Positions 32,796 to 44,345 of a stretch of 64,000 nucleotides of DNA are shown piece by piece. The DNA comes from Pyropia haitanensis (Eukaryota; Rhodophyta; Bangiophyceae; Bangiales; Bangiaceae). The stretch spans positions 6,059,009 to 6,123,008 of the forward strand of contig SDUX01000007.1 of assembly GCA_008729055.1 (NCBI GenBank). The letters run 5' to 3'. The position numbers were made by a program, and so were the translations under genes. Position 1 is the first letter of the stretch. Each line of letters opens with the position of its first letter. The notes under the pieces are model-generated. The model had not been told where the DNA came from. It ran no database searches and saw only the letters and a program-made list of their open reading frames with translations.

Positions 32796-34343
32796 ATGAC
32801 GGTCTTTTCTGTGTCGGCCTTTTTCATTGTCCTCCGCGAGGTGCTCGAGGCGTGCCTCGTCGTCGGCATTGTGCTCGCGTACCTCCGCAAGATTGGCGCG
32901 CAGCACCTCAACAAGTGGGTATGGCTCGGCACCGCCGCGGGTATCCTGCTGTCGCTGGCCGTTGGCGTTGCGTTTGCCATCGTCTTCCACGTCAAGGGGG
33001 ACCAGATCTTTGAAGGCGCGACGGAGAAGATCTTTGAGGGCTTTGTCTTCCTCCTCGCCAGCGGCCTCTTGACGTGGATGCTCGTATGGATGATGTACAT
33101 GGGAAAGAGCCTGCGCACCAACATGGAGAACGCGGTCGACCGGGCGGTCGAGGCGGGCGGCTGGTGGCGCATCTTTGCGCTCGTCTTTGTGCAGGTCCTC
33201 CGCGAGGGCATCGAGACGGTTATCTTTATCGGCGGCTCGGCGGGCGCCGACGGGCAGGGCGGGTGGAAGGCGATCCCGCTTCCCGGCATCCTCGCCATCG
33301 TCGTTGGCGTCAGCGCCTCGTACCTCATGTTCCGCGGCATGATCACACTCGACGTCCAAAAGTTCTTCCTCATCTCCTCTATTCTGCTCATTGGGTTTGC
33401 CGCGGGCCTCGTGTCGCACGCGCTGCACGAGTTCCAAGAGGTTGACTGGTTTGGGCCGTACGAGGACGTCTCCAACGCGGACCGCGACTGGTGGAACGCG
33501 TCCGTGTGGAGCACCAAGGAGTGCTGCAACGACAAGACCAACCAGTTTTGGGCCATGATGCGTGCGCTCTTTGGCTACCAGGACACCCCGTCCTTCCTCG
33601 AGATGATCTCGTACATTGCCTACTGGGCGGTCATCTCGGTCATCTTTGTGTTTGTCTACCGCGACGTCGTGCGGCGCGCCCGCTCGGCCACCGCCACGTT
33701 TGTCCGGTGGACGTCGACCATCCTCGCCGTGTCTGGGCTGGTCGGCTTCATCTACGCGCTCGGCAACCGCACGTGGAACGGCATCCTCCTCACCCTGCTG
33801 ACGCTGCTGGTCGGCCTCACCGCCGCGGTCGCGGCGTTTGACTCGGCCGGCGGGCTGGTGAGCGCCCTCAAGCCGCTGCGCCGGCCCATGATGCTCGCGT
33901 CCGCCGTCGGCTTTGGTGCAATCCTCACCCTCACCACTGCCATTACGCTGGCGCAGCTCATCTGCGAGGGCGCCTCCTGCTCCGTGCCCGACTTTTTCCA
34001 CTGGGGCCTCATCTTTTCGAAAAAGTTTGCGGGGCGCCGCAACATGGGCCTCTCGTCCGACCTGACCTACGGCGAAGGCCGCGGCTACGTGTACGTGGCG
34101 GTGCTGACGTGCTCCCTCGGCATCTCGCTCTTCCTGTGCGGCTCCCACGCGTATGCGTCGTACCGGTTCATGAAGAACCTTGACGGCGCGGGCGACTACC
34201 TGTACGACGATGCCGTGCCGCTGGGCGACGACGAGGAGGGGAAGCTCGCGCCGGCGGGGGAAGACGAGGACGCGACGGGCTCGTCTGATACGGCGGGCGA
34301 CGCGCCCGCCGCGCCGGCGGTGCCAACCGCGGCCGTCGCGTAA
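32796..34343 (+). CDS. FTR1: High-affinity iron permease, FTR1 family
   Basis: A plasma-membrane permease that imports ferric iron, normally together with a multicopper ferroxidase. The 515-aa protein starts at ATG 32796 (ACCATGACG). It carries both family motifs, REVLE at residues 14-18 and REGIE at residues 136-140, whose acidic residues bind iron during transport. About seven hydrophobic segments are apparent. An extracellular-type loop with WSTKECCNDKTNQFW and FGYQDTPSF matches algal and fungal FTR1 proteins. The C-terminus is an acidic, Ala/Pro-rich cytosolic-type tail. The frame is uninterrupted, and codon use is strongly GC-biased. A possible in-frame upstream start at 32739 is TTG-type or weaker, so the ATG in good context was chosen. 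No ferroxidase gene lies in the window, so the partner must be elsewhere. Confidence 0.95.
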   Translation: MTVFSVSAFFIVLREVLEACLVVGIVLAYLRKIGAQHLNKWVWLGTAAGILLSLAVGVAFAIVFHVKGDQIFEGATEKIFEGFVFLLASGLLTWMLVWMMYMGKSLRTNMENAVDRAVEAGGWWRIFALVFVQVLREGIETVIFIGGSAGADGQGGWKAIPLPGILAIVVGVSASYLMFRGMITLDVQKFFLISSILLIGFAAGLVSHALHEFQEVDWFGPYEDVSNADRDWWNASVWSTKECCNDKTNQFWAMMRALFGYQDTPSFLEMISYIAYWAVISVIFVFVYRDVVRRARSATATFVRWTSTILAVSGLVGFIYALGNRTWNGILLTLLTLLVGLTAAVAAFDSAGGLVSALKPLRRPMMLASAVGFGAILTLTTAITLAQLICEGASCSVPDFFHWGLIFSKKFAGRRNMGLSSDLTYGEGRGYVYVAVLTCSLGISLFLCGSHAYASYRFMKNLDGAGDYLYDDAVPLGDDEEGKLAPAGEDEDATGSSDTAGDAPAAPAVPTAAVA

Positions 34344-35303
34344 GCGGGGGCGCCGTGACGGCGCCCTGAGCGGCCCGCTTGCGTGCGTACATGCTGCGTG
34401 TGTGCGTGACTTATGTGTGCGTATTGGGGCGTGGGCCCCCGCTCCTCTCTCCCAGCCCACCAGCTCCCCCTGCCGTATGACTTCCCCGCTGCTTGGGTGG
34501 GGGGTGATGGCTTGTCGCTTCGTATTTCTCTGCGTGTTTTTCGGTATAGAGTCAGCGCCGGCCGGCTGTAACTTGTCTTTTTTTGTTTTTCCCTTCATCC
34601 GACGGGCGGCTTGCCACCCGCCCCAGCCGCGGGCGTGCGGGGTCACTGCCAACAGCGTCGCCGTGGCGCGACGCAAAGCCCTTGGCCAGGAGGATGGTGG
34701 CGAACCTCTTCTCACGCTGGCCGCCACCTCCGCCGCCCGGCCCACCATCACTGCAGAGGGGGAAACACCCTTGCCGCTGCCGCTGCCGAGCCGCGCCCTG
34801 GTTCACGGCGCCCGCCGCCGACGAGGCCAGCCCAACCCTGCGGCGCACAGTGGGTACACTGCCAGAGAGGAACGGGACCGCCCCGGCGGTTGGGCGCCCC
34901 GCCGTAGCGTTGCGGGGGGGTAGTGGGCAGGCCGGCGGGCGGGCGGGTGAGCGGGCGGTCGGTCACCGCTGGCGTGAGACACTCCGCCCACCCCAGCGGC
35001 GCGTGTCCGGCGGGGCGCCGCGCAGGCCGGCGCGAGCCCCCCGCCGCCCGCCTGTGACCACGCAGTCACGGTCACGGCCGCGCCGTCCATGCCTGCCTGC
35101 ACGCGCTCCGTGGGCAAGCGCCTTGAGGTGGGCACCCGCCACCCCACGAGCGGCGTGGCCTGCCGCCCGCGCGACCGCGGGCCGTGCCGATTGGGACTTT
35201 TCTTCTTGGCGGACGCCCCCCCCCCCGCCCCCCCCTCGCCTGCCCCCGGCGCCGCCCATCATCGCCCCCCCCTCCCCCCCCCCCCCCGCCCCCCCCCCCG
35301 TTC
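34344..35303. other. Intergenic interval between convergent genes
   Basis: FTR1 (plus) and the DHAR-like gene (minus) converge here. No supported gene, RNA or repeat apart from C runs at 35215-35300, which abut the stop codon of the minus-strand gene. Confidence 0.5.
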
Positions 35304-38300
35304 TCACTCAATAATGTCCGGGAGGTCCGTGTCGACTTCCGGGCCGTCCTCGACCAGCCGCGCGGCGCCCGCGGCGATCGCCGCCGCCGTCGGCGCGGAG
35401 CGCACAAAGCTCCGCGCCCGCCGCCCCGCGGCCAAGTAGGCGGCGGTATGCGGCAGCGAGTGCGGCAGCGCCCACCCCCGCACCGCCCCCGCGGCGGTGA
35501 CGAGGTGGTGCAGCGGCGGCAGCAGCGCGAGGTCCTCCCAGCACAGCACGCGGCCGCCGAGGTAGGGCCCCCGCCGCCGCTGCGCGTTGGCCGCCAGCAC
35601 CCGCTCCACGACGCCCAGCGCCGCCTCCACGTCCGCGGCGGCCACGCCGGGCGTCCGCGTTAGCCAGTCCCGGCCGACGCGGGCGAAAGCGGTGAGCTGC
35701 CCCTCGGAGAGCATCAGCGGCAGCGTCGGCCGCCGCTTGACCGCCGCCGCGCCGGGGAAGCGGCGCCGCAGGTAGGTGACGATGTGCGGGGCCGACTCGA
35801 CGAGGCGGCCCTCGTGGTAGAGCAGCGGCACCCGCCCTTCCACCGACAGCAGGTGGTACCAGGAGGGTTTGACGAGCGTGTTGACCTTGTGGAGGGTGTA
35901 GGGCACGCGGAGCTCCTCGAGCGCCATCAGCACCCGCTGCGAGTCGGGGCAGTCCCCGCGGGCGCCGCTGTCCAGCGCCGCCCCGGCGCCGGGGTGCACG
36001 GTGTCCGCCGCAAACGAGGCCGCCGCCGCGTCCGCCGCCGCCGCCGGCCCGCGTCCCCGCCACTGCCGTCCCCGCGGTGCCGTCGTCGTAGCAGCTGCGC
36101 TCTTCTCTCCTACCGCCGCCGCTGGCGACGGCGCCCACACGGGCGCCTTGACATACACTTCGAGAGAGCGCGACCCCCACCGGCGGTGATTATCCAACCG
36201 CTTTGGGATGTGCCCCGAGTGCACGTCCGCGAGCTCCTGGTACAGCAGCTGCAGCGACGCCGGCATTGGCGTGTCGAGCCGCGCGGGCGCGCCCGCCAGG
36301 CGCAGCCGCTTGCGCCGCGTGGCGGGGATGAAGCGGCAGTTGGGGGGCGGGTCCAGAAAGTCCACCAGGTCCACCAGCGCGTCGTGGAGGAAGTAGATGC
36401 GCGCCAGCTCGACGGGCTCGACAGGCAATTGGGCGACGTCCGCACGGACGCCGCGGCGGGTCGCCGCGTCCGCGGTCGGCGCGGGGGGGGGGGGGAGGGC
36501 GGGGGTGGGGGGAGGGGGGGGGGGGCCCGCCCGGCGAAAAAGGGTGACCACAGCCGCGAGCGGCCGGTGCTGCCAAACGCGGCGGCGGCGGCGCGCCCGC
36601 GCACGCCGGCGGCCGGTGCGGCAGCGGCGGCAGCCGCCGCCGCCGTTGCCGCCGCCGCCATGCCCACCGCCCCGGTGGTCGCGCTGACGGGCGTGCCGTC
36701 GCCGAGCGGCGGCGGCGCCGCCGCCGCGTGTGGCGGGTCCATGTGGTGGATGAGCCGCCACGCCTCGGCAACGAGCGGCCGCATCCACCGCTGCATCTCT
36801 GGGTTCGTGTCGAGGAGCTTGCACCACTCGTCGTAGGGCAGCAGCGCAACGTGCTGGCCCGGTCGGCCCGGCCGGCCCGCCGCCTCGGCACCGCCGTCGC
36901 CGTCGCCGCCGTCGCCACCGCCGCCGCCGCCGGCGTCGGCGGGAAACCAGCGGGAGCGGAGCATCAGCTCGCCCACCACCCGCTGGTGGTGGGTAGCCAC
37001 CCGCAGGGGCCCCGCCGGCAGCGGCGCCGGCCGCCCCGACGCGGCGGAAAAGTCCAGCTCCGCCCGCTGCAGCGCCGCGAGCCCCCCGTCCGACGCGGAC
37101 AGGACGCCCTGCACGCGGCCGACGAGGTTGAGGAAGATCCGGTCCGCGGCGGGGCGGCCAAAGTCCATCGCCTGGGAGCCCGCCTTTAGTCGCTCGAGCA
37201 CCCCACAGTACCGCGCGAGCAGGTAGGCCGTGTGCGTCGGGTCGCGCACCTCGTCCGACGGCACCGACGTGCCGTCCGCGGCGGGCCCGCCAGGCACCGA
37301 CACCGCCGCGTCCGCCACGAGCGCGCGTGACTTGACCCGCGCGATGCAGTGGAGGCGCTCGGCGAGCTTGGCCGACGCCCGCAGCAGCGGGCCCGTAAAG
37401 TCGGAATAAAAGGCCGCCATCTCGGCCTCTTGGCGCGCCCGCGCGTCGCGCTCGACGGCGCGGGCCTTGCGCTTGGCCGACTCGGCGGCCTGAAAGCGCT
37501 GGAAGCGGTGGCCCATGTAGGTGGTGAACACGCCAATGAAGGAGACGAGCACCGGCACGGGAATGGCGTCGAGGAGCGCCGCGGCGGTGCGGGAGATCAT
37601 GCCCTGGAGGATGCCCGTCAGCTTGGCCAGCCGCGACACGTTCTCGTCCGCCACCGCTTTTTCGAGCACCTCCCGCTGCTCGTCAGGGAGAACCGAGAGC
37701 AGCTCCTCGGCCGCGTTGGACGGCTCCTCCTCCTCGCCGCCGCCGTCGCTGTCGTCGCCACTGCCGCCGTCACCGCCATCGCCGGCGCCAGAGTCCCCAT
37801 CGCCACCACCCCCACCGTCCGTCTTGGCATCCGCCGTGCCGCCGCCGCCGTCCGCCTCGGTCTCCGCCTTGCCGCCGCCGCCCGCATCCTCACCACCCGA
37901 CGCACCCTTCTCCGCTGCCGCCGCCTTGTCGCCAGCCCGCGCCTCGGCCCCATTACCCGCCGCCTTGTCCTCCACAGCGGCGGTGCCGCCCTTTCGCGAC
38001 GATTCCGCAGCACGCCCCGCCGCCTCCTCCTCCTCATCCTCCTCCTCCTCCTCCCACAGGGGTGGCTGCGGGTCCCACGGCGTGCCCGCGGGCTCATCCA
38101 CATGGACGACCGCCTCGGCGAGCGGCGCCTCGGCCACCGCCTCTGGCACCGCCGCCTCGGGGGCGTCCCCGTTGGCCGGTGGCGGCGGCGGCGGCAGTGG
38201 TGGTGGTGGCGGCGACGCTGCACAGCTGGGCGGCGCCGCCGCGGCGGTGCGGCCCCCCCCCCAACGGCGGGGTACCAAGAACGGGGGTGGGGTGCCCAGG

Positions 38301-38569
38301 AAGGAGGAGGCGTGCCGCCCGAGGCAGCCGCAACCGCCACCGCCGCCGCCGCGGAGGCCGCCACCGACGCAGACGCCGACGCGAGCGGCGGCGGCGCCGC
38401 TACTGGGCCGGCCGGTGCGGCGACTGCACGCGGCAGCGCCAAAAGGAACCGCCGCCGCCACCGCCCGCCCCCCCCCCGCGGCGGCGGCCCGCCCCCCACC
38501 GGCGGTGGCGACACGCCGCGGCCGCCGCCGGGGGGCGCCCGCCACGGCCACTATAAACGCCGCGTCCAT
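35304..38569 (-). CDS. Conserved hypothetical membrane protein reading into a dehydroascorbate-reductase-like (GST-fold) domain
   Basis: The start is ATG 38569 (MDAAFIVAVAGAPRRRPRR, resembling a plastid transit peptide). An acidic low-complexity stretch follows, then one membrane segment (AIPVPVLVSFIGVFTTYMG, about 37512-37567). Next is a domain seen in uncharacterised bacterial and plant proteins (FYSDFTGPLLRASAKLAERL, QAMDFGRPAADRIF, HHQRVVGELML). It ends in another frame with ARIYFLHDALVDLVDFLDPP (about 36400). The frame change lies in C/G runs at 36485-36535. Without any stop the second frame continues into a DHAR-like part: LEVYVKAPVW (about 36160), the active-site motif GDCPDSQRVLMALEE (from 35957), GRVPLLYHEGRLVESAPHIV, and a helical GST C-terminal domain ending at 35304. 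DHAR regenerates ascorbate with glutathione, and the CPDS motif matches CPxS. Real fusion or two adjacent genes cannot be settled. An intron may separate VKAPV from GDCPDS. Confidence 0.65.
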
Positions 38570-38674
38570 CGCCGCCGTCGCCGCCGCCGCCGCCGCCGCT
38601 GCCGCTGCCGCCGTCGCCGCCGCCGCCGCTGCCGCTGCCGCCGCCGCCGCTGACGCCGCTACCGCCACCACCAC

Positions 38675-38725
<51 letters not shown>

Positions 38726-41651
38726 TGCCGCTGCCGCCGCCGCCGCTGACGCCGTCACCACCACCACCGCCGCCGCGGCCGCCGCCGCCGCCGCGCCGAT
38801 GCCACTGTCACCGTCCCCCGCCGCGCCGACCGGGCGCGGCGCGGCGCGGGCGCCCCCCCGCAGTACCCCCCGCCGCGCGGCCGACGCGGCCGGGGAGGGG
38901 GGCGGCGCGGCGGCGGCGGCACACCCGCGACGCGGCCACTCCCCCGCCGCGGGCGGCGCGGCGACGGGCGGGTGGGCGGGGGGGGGCGGGGCGCGGCGGC
39001 GGGGGGGGGGGGGGGCGTCGCCCGGCCCATACCTTCCAGCCGGCGGCCAACCGCGGCGGGGCGGCCGCCGCGGGCGCCCGCGGCGGACCGGGACTCGCCG
39101 TGGCGGCCCCGCGCGGACGGCGGCCGCCACCCGCACCGATGGCCCGCCGCCGCGGCGGAGCCGTGTACGGGGCTCACCCAACGGCTGTCGCAACACGCAC
39201 ACGAGGGGCGGCGGCGGCGTTTGCAGCCGCGACGCTCCCCCGCACCCGAGCTGGACACAAGTGTCAAGTTCAGCCCCACCACCAACTTACACATCATGAG
39301 CGAGGAATTTACGCCAATGAACGAGGGTTCCTCCAAGCTCGTCAGCGGGTCCAGAGGCACGTGTCCCAACCGGCCCACTGTCTCGGCGCGGCGGCGGGGC
39401 TCTGCAGCGCGGGCAAAGCCGTGTACCATAGAATCGGCCGATTTGACCTGTTCTAGTCTGTTCGACTCCTGCACGAGTGTCTGCGAAGTGGCCTTCAGCG
39501 CCCCAGAACACGGTTTCTTGTGTTCCTGAGGCAGACGCCCTGTGCACGCGGGCTCGGCCCAGAAGGGAAAGCTGTGGCGAGTCCCCGTTCTGGGTATGGA
39601 GCGTGAGAACCACATCGTCGAGGTGTGTGCGAAGGTTTTTTTTTTGCCGGTGCTTCCCTTGTCAGATACGACCTCATTGCAGTCTTGGACCCTGCACCAG
39701 AGCACGTTCCCGTGCAGGGCTTGCTCTCTCACGGAGCACGACATATTCTTCAAATGTTTTGTAAATGCGAGAAGTCTGTTTGCATGCGTGCCGCCGATCA
39801 GGAGATTACGTGCTTTCGTGCTGGGTCATCACACATCTCCCGCGTAATTCTACGTCAATGGCTGCGCGATTTTTCTCAGGCAGAAGCTGGACTGCTCGCC
39901 ACGTGTTCCAACCAGCAACCAGAGGGGAGCCGACACCCCCGCCCGACGCGCTGTCTGTGCTATGGCCGTCAACGACGGCACAAGCTCAGCGTGCGTATAG
40001 ATGGCAGCAGTCCCGAGTCAAAGGTCCAGCCATCCCGCAAGGCCCCTCCCGTCGCTCAACTGTCAGAAGGCGGGGCGCACGCCCCCGTGACGGCCGCATC
40101 AAACTAGGAAGCTCGCTGACGGCGGACCGGCGTTCCGCCGAAGACCGATCGTGACTGCCCGCACCAATGGCAGCTCGGCGCCGACCACCCGTGATTTTCC
40201 GCAACGTCAGGCCTTTTTTTTGTCTGGGTCTTCTCTTTCTTTCTCCCCCGACGCGCCAGGCCACAGGCGACGGCGCGCACACCGACCCCTCTGCTACCGA
40301 GCCGGTGGTGAGGTCAGCACCGAAACCGCCACCCCCCCAAACACCATGCAGGGGAGGGCGCGACGCCCCTGCCACGCCGGTCAGCACGTCTACGCGCGAG
40401 CCGGCCGCGCATCGTGGTGGTCGGCCGTCGGCGGCGGCCACGCCAATGATGGATAGCGACCGGGGAGGCCGTCGTCCCAGATCCAAACGGGGCCGCCAGC
40501 CAGCACACGGGGCGCGAGCCCCCGCTCCCGCCACCGTGGCTGTGGCGTGCCGGCCCCCTCTCGCCCTCCCACCCTCCGGCACCCGATATGGGGTCGAGCC
40601 GCGGCCGATCCGCGACGCCCCGCTGCCAAACAGAGTGTTCCGTCGGGGCGACAACACGCCCTCACGGGTGTGGGGGCGGGAACAGGGCGGAGTCGTGTCG
40701 GGTTCACCGACAAGGTCGCGGGCCGTCGCGTCGGGAGCCCCCCGCCACTGGCGCCGCCACGGCCAGACGGCCAGATCAGCACCCGCGTGGGCGGGGCGGT
40801 CGCCCCACAACTCAGTGTGGGGTGCCGGCGTTGGTAGGTGGGCGCCGCGGTCGCGTCGGCGAGACGGGTGGGGGCCGCTCCCGGCCAAACGCCCTGACCC
40901 GCCGGTCCGAGCTGATGAGGGGGGTGCGGACGCTCCGCCCGGCAGCTGCATTTCCGCCACGCACCCGTCGGCGCGCCGCAACCCACCCTGCCGCGCTGTG
41001 CGCGGTCTGCCGCGCCCGCGCGCGCGTCCGTCAGGGGCACGGTACAGTACAGTCGTGCGAGAGGCCCCCACCACACTGACGTGGCGGCCTGGGGAGGGGG
41101 AGAGAGGGGGAGCGCGGCGCAAGTCAAGACGGCGGCCGCCGCAGCGGCGCGTCGTCTGAGGGGGAGGGTGGCAGGTGGCGGGCGTATTGGCCAACCGGTT
41201 TGTCCCCACGCTGGCAGTTGCGCGACGCCCGTGCGCGGAGGGACACCCCACTGGGGGAGAACCGATCCGCGGGTGGCGGCCGTGTGACGTGAGCGGCGCC
41301 ACCGCGGGTCACAGGCGCCTCTACCCGCCAAGGGCACGGCCGCACGTGCAGTGCGACGCCGGAGAGGGTAGGCGGAGGGGGGTGGTGGGGACTGCCCGGC
41401 ACACCCGCACTTAACCCCCCGCCGTGCACGACGACGCCGCCCGCGGCGGCCGGCGCGGGCACACCACCCTTCGCCCTCCTCCTTCTTGGCCGGCGGAGCG
41501 CCGGTGCCTCCTCGTTACGACACGATCTCCCTGCGGTGGTCTGCTGGTGCACCACCGTCGGCGCTACCAAGCCATCGACGGGCGGCGCTTGCAAACTCTC
41601 CCCCCCCCCCCCGCTCTCTGCCCGACCCAAGCGGGCCTGTCCCTGACAACC
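38570..41651. other. Intergenic: Ala-codon microsatellites then mixed-composition DNA
   Basis: 38570-39230 is dominated by GCC/GCT runs. From about 39240 to 39900 the composition is visibly less GC-rich. Both strands hold protein-like but unrecognised frames here: minus 39753 downward, and plus 39625-40107 with SHISRVILRQWLRDFSQAE. This may be a transposon remnant. 39900-41650 shows no supported gene. Confidence 0.4.
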
Positions 41652-42158
41652 ATGACGACGCGGCCGTCCTGGTCGCGAGCGCCCCGTCGCGGCGGGGGCG
41701 ACCTGTTCCGGGCCCCCCCTCCCCGCCCCCCCCCCATCCCTCCCTCACCCCCGACGCGTCGTGGGCGGGCGCGGCCGCGGCGGCGGGGGCCCCGCTCCCG
41801 TCCATCTCCCCCCCCCCCCCCCCCGGGCCGACGGCTGGAGCACCTCCTCTGCCACCACCAGCACCGGCACCCTCTCCCGCACCGGCAGTGGCGAGGGCGG
41901 CGGGTGGGGCGCCACCGTGACGGGCGCCGCCGCCACCGCCGCCGCCGCCGCCGCGGGGTTGCTGCCGCGCACCCCGAGTGGCGGCACGGTCGGCGACACG
42001 GCGGCCGCGGTGGGGGTGGCCCTCCCGCCGGGCCGCGTGTCGTGGCGGTCGGACGAGGTGCTCGGCGCGGGGGCGTACGGTGCGGTGTACCGGGGCACGC
42101 TCGACGGGTACCCGGTGGCGCTCAAGCGCGTCGGTACTGGGGGGGGGTGGGTGGGGGG

Positions 42159-42206
<48 letters not shown>

Positions 42207-44305
42207 GGCGGTGGCGGTGGCGGTGGCGGCGGCGGCGGCCGCCTGTCCGACGCGGACCGCGCGGCGGTGGCGGCCCGGCAGCTGGGCCGGGAGGTGCGGC
42301 GGTACTGCAAGCTCCGCCACCCCGCGATCGTCCACTGCTACGGCGTCGCGACCGACGCGCCCGCCGATGCTGGCGAGGCGGGCGCGCCACGCGGCGTGCA
42401 GCCGATGCTCGTCACCGAGTTGATGGCGGGCGGCTCCCTCGCGGCGGCGCTCGCCGCCACCCGTGGCGCGGGCGGCGCCGTCGCGCCCGCGACCGCCCTC
42501 CGCATCCTGGGCGACGTTGCGTCGGCGGTGGCGCACCTGCACGGCATGCGCTACTCGCACGGGGACCTCAAGCCCGCCAACGTACTGCTGACGGTGCCGC
42601 TCGACGCGGCAAGCGGCACGTTTGGGGGGGCCGCCCCGCCGCGGCCGCACCCGGTCGCCAAGCTCACCGACATGGGGCTGTCGCTGTCGCTGGCGGCGAC
42701 GCCGGGGGAGGACCCGCTCTTCCGCTCCATCGGCGGCGACACCTTGTGTGGGGGTGACGCCGGTGGTGGTGGGGGTGGGGGTGGGGGGGGTGGGGGGGGT
42801 GGAGGTGGTGGTGGTGGTGGCGGCGGCGGCGGTGCCGCCTATGGCACGCCCGCGTACCTGCCGCCCGAAGGGTTCCGCGGCTGCCTCCGTGGCGGCAGCG
42901 GCACGCCCGCCGCCGTCGCGTCCGCGGCGCCCGGTGACGTGTGGGCGCTCGGGGTGGTCGCGTGGGAGCTCCTGACGGGCCACGTCCCGTGGGCGGGCGC
43001 CAACGTGCTGCAGGTCGCGTGCGGCGTGTGCAACGAGGGGCGGCGGCTGGCGTGGCCACCAGGGGGCGGGAGCATCCCCGCGTCGCTCCGCGACCTCGTC
43101 GACCGCTGCTGGGCGACGCGGCCCGCCGACCGGCCGACCGCCACAGAGGTGCGGGCGGCGGTCGACGCGCACCTGGCCGCGCTAACCGGCGAGGGCGGCG
43201 TCCACGACCACGGCCGCGGCGGCGGCCGCGGCGGCGCCCGCATCGGTGGCGGCGACGGCGGCGGCGGCGGCGGCGGCCGGCGCGGTGGCGGCAACGGCGG
43301 CGGCAACAGCGCGGCGCGGGCGGCGGCGGCGCCACTCCCCGGCCGCGCGGCAGCGGCGGGCCAGTCGGTCATCCGGGTGGTGCCGCCGCTGGCACCCGAC
43401 GAGCTCCCCGACGACGCGGACTGCGTGCCCGTCGGGCGTGTCGGCGGCCGGCCCGCCGGGCGCCTCCTCCGCACCCGCGTCGGCTGGCTGCCCGACGATG
43501 ATGACGATGACGACGAGGACGACAACAGCGACGATGGCTATGGCAGCGGCACGGGCACGCCCGACGCCGGCGCCCATGGCGGTGGCGGCGGCGGCACCGG
43601 CGGCGACGGCCGTGTCGGGGGCAGACACCAGCGGCCGTCTTATCACCCCTCACCAACGACTGTGCGGCGGGCAAGCACGGTCGTGGCGCTGGCCACCGCT
43701 GCCGACGTCGATGCGGCGTGCGGGTGGGCGGGCGACGGCAACGACGGCGCGGGAGCGCCCGTCGACGCCGACTGGCGGGGCGCCCGCCGGCAGGCACCAT
43801 CACCGCGGTCGCCATCCCGCGGCCGCGGGGTGGTCGCGAGCCGCGCCAGCAGCGACAACACCGACGGCGACTGGATGGAGCCGGCCGCCCCCGCCGCCGC
43901 CGCCGCCGCCACCACCGCCGACGCCGCGGCGACGGCCTCCGCCACCACCGTTGCCGTCGACCACACCGCCGACGACGAAGCGGAGAGCGTCTGGTCGCGC
44001 AGCTGCGCCGACGGCACGGGCGCGAGCAGCTCCGCCCGCCCCAGCACGCTCACCGTCAGCAGCGCGCGGCGGAGCAGCAGCCGGAGCGTGCCGCCGCCGC
44101 CGGCCGCGGCGGCGGCCGACCGGCTCGCCGACCGCGACGGCTCCGCCGGGGGAGGGGACGCGGCCGCCACGGGCGGCAGCGCCGACGCGTACGACGCGCG
44201 CCTGGTGGACACGTCGGGCGGCGAGTGGGGGTCAGCGGTCGGCACCGTCGCGCATGCGGCCGCAACGGCAGCCGCGTCAGCGGGGGAGCACGCGTGCGCT
44301 GGCGC

Positions 44306-44345
<40 letters not shown>

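Noticed and set aside
40167..41302. 330-438-codon overlapping ORFs before the kinase
   Set aside because: Mirror-image open frames on both strands, with no conserved motif; treated as compositional.
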